Assembly (NCBI GenBank): GCA_039621445.1
Contig: CP154956.1
Span: forward strand, 65,984,257-66,048,256
From: Euglena gracilis
Lineage: Eukaryota > Euglenida > Euglenophyceae > Euglenales
Length of the DNA: 64,000 nt
Direction of reading: 5' to 3'
The first letter of the stretch is position 1. Each line of letters opens with the position of its first letter. The translations under genes and the position numbers were made by a program. The notes beneath the pieces were generated by a model, which saw nothing but the letters and a program-made list of their open reading frames with translations, had not been told where the DNA came from and made no database searches. Of the stretch, positions 59,476 through 64,000 are shown piece after piece.

Positions 59476-61607
59476 GTATTATCGGGTAAAATATTTGTTC
59501 GTTGTGGAAAACCTCACTACGATAAATTTTTGGACCCTCCCGTCAGCTTGCTTGGCTCTCTATCCCCCTCCCAAGCACAGATTCCCCACCTTGCTCGGCA
59601 CCTAAAAACTTTGACAGCATTTTTTGCAAAGTTTTGGCTGCAATTGTGGAATTTTTTGACGGAATTCTTGACAGATGGCTTGGAAGAAGGGACAATAAGA
59701 GGGAGGCATGGCACCCATGCAACAAAATTGCAAAAACGCCGCAAAAAAAATTCGACCGTGTCATCTCTTCCAAAAATTGAGTCATTATGTTTTTATGAAA
59801 GTTGCCAAAAAATTACAAAAATTAATCAATAACACAATGTTGCAAAAATAAATGTCAAATGTCAAATGTCAAAAATGTCAAAATTTTGCAAAAATTTGTC
59901 AAAGCATCCCAATTAGTGTGAAACCCCCCTCATTTGCACCGATGGGTCGGTATGTCATTTTCACATTTCTTGACATAGTTGGCAGCTTGTTTTTTTTGGA
60001 TGCTGTTTTTTTTGTTTTTTTTAATTTTAACAATTTTTAAAAAAAACACAAAAAACGCCAACAAGGTTTTGCTCGGAAAAATTTTTGAATGCGTATTTTC
60101 AATCATTTTTGGCAAGTTTTGGGTCATTTTTGCCAAAATTTCCTTGCACAAAAAATGAAAAAAGTCATAAAGTTGCATTTTTTTTGCATTTTTTTTGGAT
60201 GTTTTTGACCATTTTTTTGGCAATTTTTGAACTTAGTAGGATTCGAAGTGTGGTTTGGTGTTTCATAACGAGTTTTTTCAATGAAATTTTCCTTTTTGTT
60301 TTTTTTTATGTTTTTTTGGCGTTTGTTTTCAAAAAAAACACGTTTTTTTGTTTTTTTTATAATAAAAAAAAACGCCAATTATGTTTCTTGAAATCCCAGG
60401 GGAGGGGGTCGGTATAAATGGGGGAGTTGGTATAAATGGGTCATGGTGCTCAAATGGGGGGGGGGGGCGGGGATGAGGGGACGTGCATTCATCCTCTCCC
60501 CCGGTTTCTCGTCCACCTCCAATAAACAACAGTCAATCTATTCATATTTTGCCAAAAATTGGACACTAGGGGGAACTGAGTGCTTTTTTTTTTACCGCGA
60601 CTTCCTTGTGCTTTTTGGTGCTTTGCCTTTGTGTGCACCGCATGCAAGAGAGGGGTTGGTATAAATGGACTTCTTCTGATTCTTCCGAGATGGGTTGGTG
60701 TAAATGGGGAAGTCGGGTATAATCGGGGTGTCGTTCTAAATGGGGGGGGGTGTTAATCCAGCTTTAAGACCTTGACAGGATTTTTTAAGTCGTTTGCTGA
60801 AAATGCCAGGGGGGGGGTCTTAAATCATTGCTGAAAAATTCGGCCAATGCATTCCACTGAAATGCTATTGCGTTGTATTTTTCTCTTCAGAGAATGAATG
60901 TCACACAAAACATAAATATGCAAAAGTCAATTGATACCTTTTTCTGTGAGGACCAGACAAATGATGTTTATGCCTTGTTCTTGTCTAATATGAATATGTT
61001 TTTGATGCAAATCATGTGTCTCAGGGGGGATATTTTCCACCCCTCCCCTATCAACCGTAACCAAGGGAGGGTGTCTGGGGTTTAAACACCAAATATGAAC
61101 CATTTGTTGTGTTCCCAAAAACTGTTCCAAAACTTGGTTAGTTATGTTTGGCACATCGCTTTTGTTCCGCCGTCCCTGGGAGAGAGGTTTGCGGAAAAGA
61201 ATTTTTTCTCAAAGCGAGATTTTTCGACCCAACCTCCTGCGGGGGGTGGGGTCCTCCAGCCAGGGCTTCCTTTCTGGCGGCAGCCAGGGGAGGGTACCGG
61301 GGGACATCCAGCCCCTCCCCCTGGGGCTCTGCAAAGGCCTGCCCCGGGGGATCCCACCCCCGCTTTCCTCCCCGGTTCAACCCCCCCCCCTGCTCTGTGT
61401 GCCCTTGCCCTCAGGCGGGGCGCAGCGGCATCCCCGCCTCCCGGACCGCCCCTCCCCCGAAGTTGGCTCCGCTGTCGGTGCGGAGCGCGGCCGCTGACTC
61501 AGCGCCCCCCGCCTCCTCTGCTCCTTCAGGGCACCGGGTTTCTTTCCCTCCCCTCCTCTGACCCTAGGCATGCCATATACCGTGCATTCCTTTCTGTTTT
61601 GTGTGGT

Positions 61608-61609
<2 letters not shown>
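59476..61609. other. No convincing exon; AT-rich and G-rich low complexity
   Basis: 59840–60370 is dominated by TTTTTTGCA-like sequence. A GC-rich stretch at 61250–61560 is open in several frames but lacks any family signal. Confidence 0.45.
60400..60760. repeat. GGTATAAATGGG direct repeats
   Basis: GGTATAAATGGG or close variants recur at about 60412, 60429, 60658, 60694 and 60715, interspersed with poly-G. Confidence 0.75.
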
Positions 61610-61790
<181 letters not shown>

Positions 61791-61829
61791 GTGTGTGAGA
61801 GGTCACAGGAGGTAGGTTTGTGAGGTAGG

Positions 61830-62425
61830 GTCGCGGCCGGCCACTGCCCAACCAAAATGAAATTTGATCCTTGGACAGTTCCCTGGTTGGACAGCGGCTG
61901 GCCGCGCCCCCAACCAAACTGCAAAAGGCGATCACGGAGAAGATTTTGTTAGGATTCTCATGCAAACAGTTGGACCCTTCCCGCTCAACATCGTTTTATT
62001 GGCCTCTAAGAGTACTCAGCAAACCCAAAGAGCCACCCAACAAGGGTGAAAACATGGGGGGACCCGAGCGAGGCGCTGAAGACGCCGAGCAAGGGTCCCC
62101 CCGTGTGTATTAACCTTGTTGGGCGGCTCTTTGGGGTAGCTGGTACCCTGTAGGGGCCAATTTATCACGCTGTTGTGCGATGCAGTTCTGCTTTGGTCGT
62201 TGGATCTGTTGCAGTTGGGTGGCTGCGGCCGGCCGCAGCCGATTGTGGCCCAACCAAACCGAGTTTGATGATTCCAAAATCGGAAGTGGTTGGGCCGCGG
62301 CTGGCTGCGGTCGGCCGCGGCCCAACCAGCAGCAACCTCCTGGAAAGCTTCCTTGTTTGGCCGCGGTCGGCCGCGGCCCAACCAAATCGACATTTGGTTG
62401 GGCCTCGGCCCAACCAACCGCCACC
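61830..62425. repeat. GGCCGCGGCC / GGTTGGGC foldback cluster
   Basis: Blocks such as GGTTGGGCCGCGGC, CGGTCGGCCGCGGCCCAACC and CTGCGGCCGGCCGCAG recur on both strands at 61833–61920 and 62210–62420, flanking the foldback at 61998–62157. The outer blocks are inverted relative to each other. Confidence 0.8.
61998..62157. repeat. Single foldback relative of the 440-bp repeat in NME7 intron 2
   Basis: AGCAAACCCAAAGAGCCACC, CATGGGGGGACCCGAGCGAG, GGTCCCCCCGTGTGTATTAA and GGGCGGCTCTTTGGGGTAGC follow the same order and hairpin design as 48074–48230. Several changes are compensatory (for example GCCACC/GGCGGC versus GTCGCC/GGCGAC), which suggests the hairpin is maintained. Confidence 0.88.
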
Positions 62426-63433
62426 CTACCTCCCGTGACTGACCATCCACCCCATGCGGTGTTGTGGTGTGTGGTGTGTGGTGTGGTGTATATTCTTTCC
62501 TTCTTTATCCTTCTGTGGAGAGATCAAGACACACAAAGAGAATAATATTACAGGAGTTTGTTACATTTGGGGAACGACAACAAAATCAAATCAGCTCGAG
62601 GCTCTTGTTTTGGAATGTGTCAGCTCCTTTAAGATTGGGTTGCCAATTAACCCTGAAATGAAGAAAGGTGTGCTCAACATCATTCGTATTTGCCGCCATT
62701 TCATTTGCAAAATCTCTAATTAAGAGCTGAAATTATGGCTTTTTCAATTTTCATTTTTGTTGGTACCAATTTTTTAAGATCAAACAGAAATTTTTCACAC
62801 AACATATGCAATTCTTCTAACACAAATTGGAATATTGCACCCGCCAGTCACACTAAATTATGAATGCGCATCGGGTCCAAACCCAGGTGATTTTTTCCAC
62901 ACAAATTTTGGGATTGTGCAATCAAAAAAGCCCGAATAGAAGCAACCCGCTGATTATATATTATCAAAAATGCCAGTCAATCCAAGAAAATAATGGGCGA
63001 GGTCGATAATTGTTGTCTCATTCAAGAGTTGACGACAAGATCTAAAACGGCGATGCTGTTCGTAATTTCAACAATGGCAAGGGAATGCCGACCTCGCATT
63101 AGAGCTTTTTTTTGTGTTTGTGTGCACATTTGCTCATCTGACGCAATTTTTAATTTTGGAGGGTTGGATTCCAGGTTTTTGAACTGCTTGTGACGTGCCA
63201 TCCTTCCAATTGTGGATTTTCGCAATTTTCCAGTGGTGACACCCAGGGGATTAGTTCAAATGTGGTGTTATTGACCCTCCGAAACATGTCGCCGAGTTGT
63301 GAAACCCCCAGGACTGCCCTCCCCGAAATGAGAATTTTATCAAATCTACACGAAATCCCCAGTATTTACACCCCCCCTTTCCTGAGCACCAGGTGGTGTT
63401 CTGGAGGTGGGGTGGCAGGTCCACCCCTTGGTT
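62426..63433. other. Non-coding, nothing recognised
   Basis: AT-rich sequence with a short GTGGTGTGTGGTGTG tract at 62462–62490 and no exon-like GC blocks. Confidence 0.5.
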
Positions 63434-63838
63434 CTTACCTCCCCCCCCCCTTGTCTAAGCACCACCCTTGTCTAAGCACCACCCCCCCCCCGGTTCTTAC
63501 CCATCTTTTACAGGTCATCGTCACGGGGAGGTTTATTTTGTGTGCATTTTTAAGGGAAATTTCTCAAAAATTTCGAAATTTCTGCAACTTCTGAGACCTG
63601 ATTTGGTGAGGTATTGTTGATTTCTGCATCCAAATGTGTGTAAGTTCAACAGTGCACCTTCAAATTAAGGGGAATTTTTCCTTTTTGGCGCGAAGCGCCG
63701 GATTTTTTTTGCAGTCAAATTTTTCCCCCTTGTTTAAGCACCACCCCCCTGGTTCTTACCCATATTTTGGCAAAATAAGCACCACCCCCCCGGTTCTTAC
63801 CCATCTTTTCCGGTTCTTAGACAAGGGGGGGGAGGTAA
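63434..63838. mobile_element. TTGTCTAAGCACC inverted-repeat element, best-defined copy
   Basis: Left end CTTACCTCCCCCCCCCCTTG then TCTAAGCACC; right end GGTTCTTAGACAAGGGGGGG then GGAGGTAAG. The terminal inverted repeat is about 28 bp and includes the homopolymer. The interior shares TTTATTTTGTGTGC, CAACTTCTGAGACCTGATTT and GGCGCGAAGCGCC with the copies at 31950 and 44155. 405 bp, no coding capacity. Confidence 0.88.
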
Positions 63839-64000
63839 GCCCTGCGACTCATTGGAGAGGTTTTTGAAGTTCGTTACGAAAAGAGTGGAATTTCGCATGC
63901 AACAAATAAAGTCGAATTGGGCTGTTCGAGAACTCTGCCAGTGGTGATTGATGAGAGGGATACAGAACACTGGATTGTCACAGGTTACCAGTTGAGTTCG

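Overview
This window is nuclear DNA from a eukaryote, most likely a euglenid flagellate. The key evidence is splicing. Two genes that can be aligned residue by residue to known families, NME7 and HSCB, contain many introns with no GT–AG ends. Their ends instead form a stem: exon | 3 nt | stem strand, often starting CAG ... complementary strand, often ending CTG | 5 nt | exon. Removing the introns by this rule gives in-frame, family-matching protein at every NME7 junction and most HSCB junctions. This is the hallmark of euglenid nonconventional introns. A few GT–AG introns are mixed in. Exons are short (46–210 nt) and very GC-rich. Introns run from 96 bp to several kb and are full of poly-C/poly-G runs, microsatellites and foldback elements. 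There are no operons or bacterial signals.

Layout, all genes on the + strand. About 0.7–3.9 kb: 3' part of a gene with a C2-like domain. 6.7–9.6 kb: HSCB, the mitochondrial Fe-S co-chaperone. 10.5–12.9 kb: fragments of a probable EF-hand protein. 13–19 kb: no convincing exons, several repeats. 19.1–26.7 kb: a gene with a signal peptide, Cys-rich (PSI-like) ectodomain, hydrophobic segment, acidic tail and C3HC4 RING. 33.4–54.5 kb: NME7 (DM10 domain plus two NDK domains), a flagellar axoneme protein. 54.5–64 kb: mostly repeats, with one weak gene candidate at 58.9–59.5 kb.

A 12.1-kb segment (22070–34184) is repeated almost exactly at 34203–46379 across a 13-N gap (34185–34197). It carries the 3' half of the RING gene and NME7 exons 1–2. 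The copies differ by real indels as well as homopolymer length, which fits two haplotypes laid end to end by the assembler better than a recent tandem duplication. The intact NME7 uses the second copy of its 5' exons; the intact RING gene uses the first copy of its 3' exons.

The rest is a dense population of short inverted-repeat elements. At least four families have tips next to C/G homopolymers: AAATAATACC, TTGTCTAAGCACC, TTGTCCAACGACC, and a 1.15-kb element with GTCGGCCGACTA palindromes. There are also 43-bp palindromic arrays and a triplicated 440-bp foldback repeat inside NME7 intron 2. Some have flanking direct repeats like target-site duplications. They are the most unusual content here and may bear on how stem-ended introns arise.
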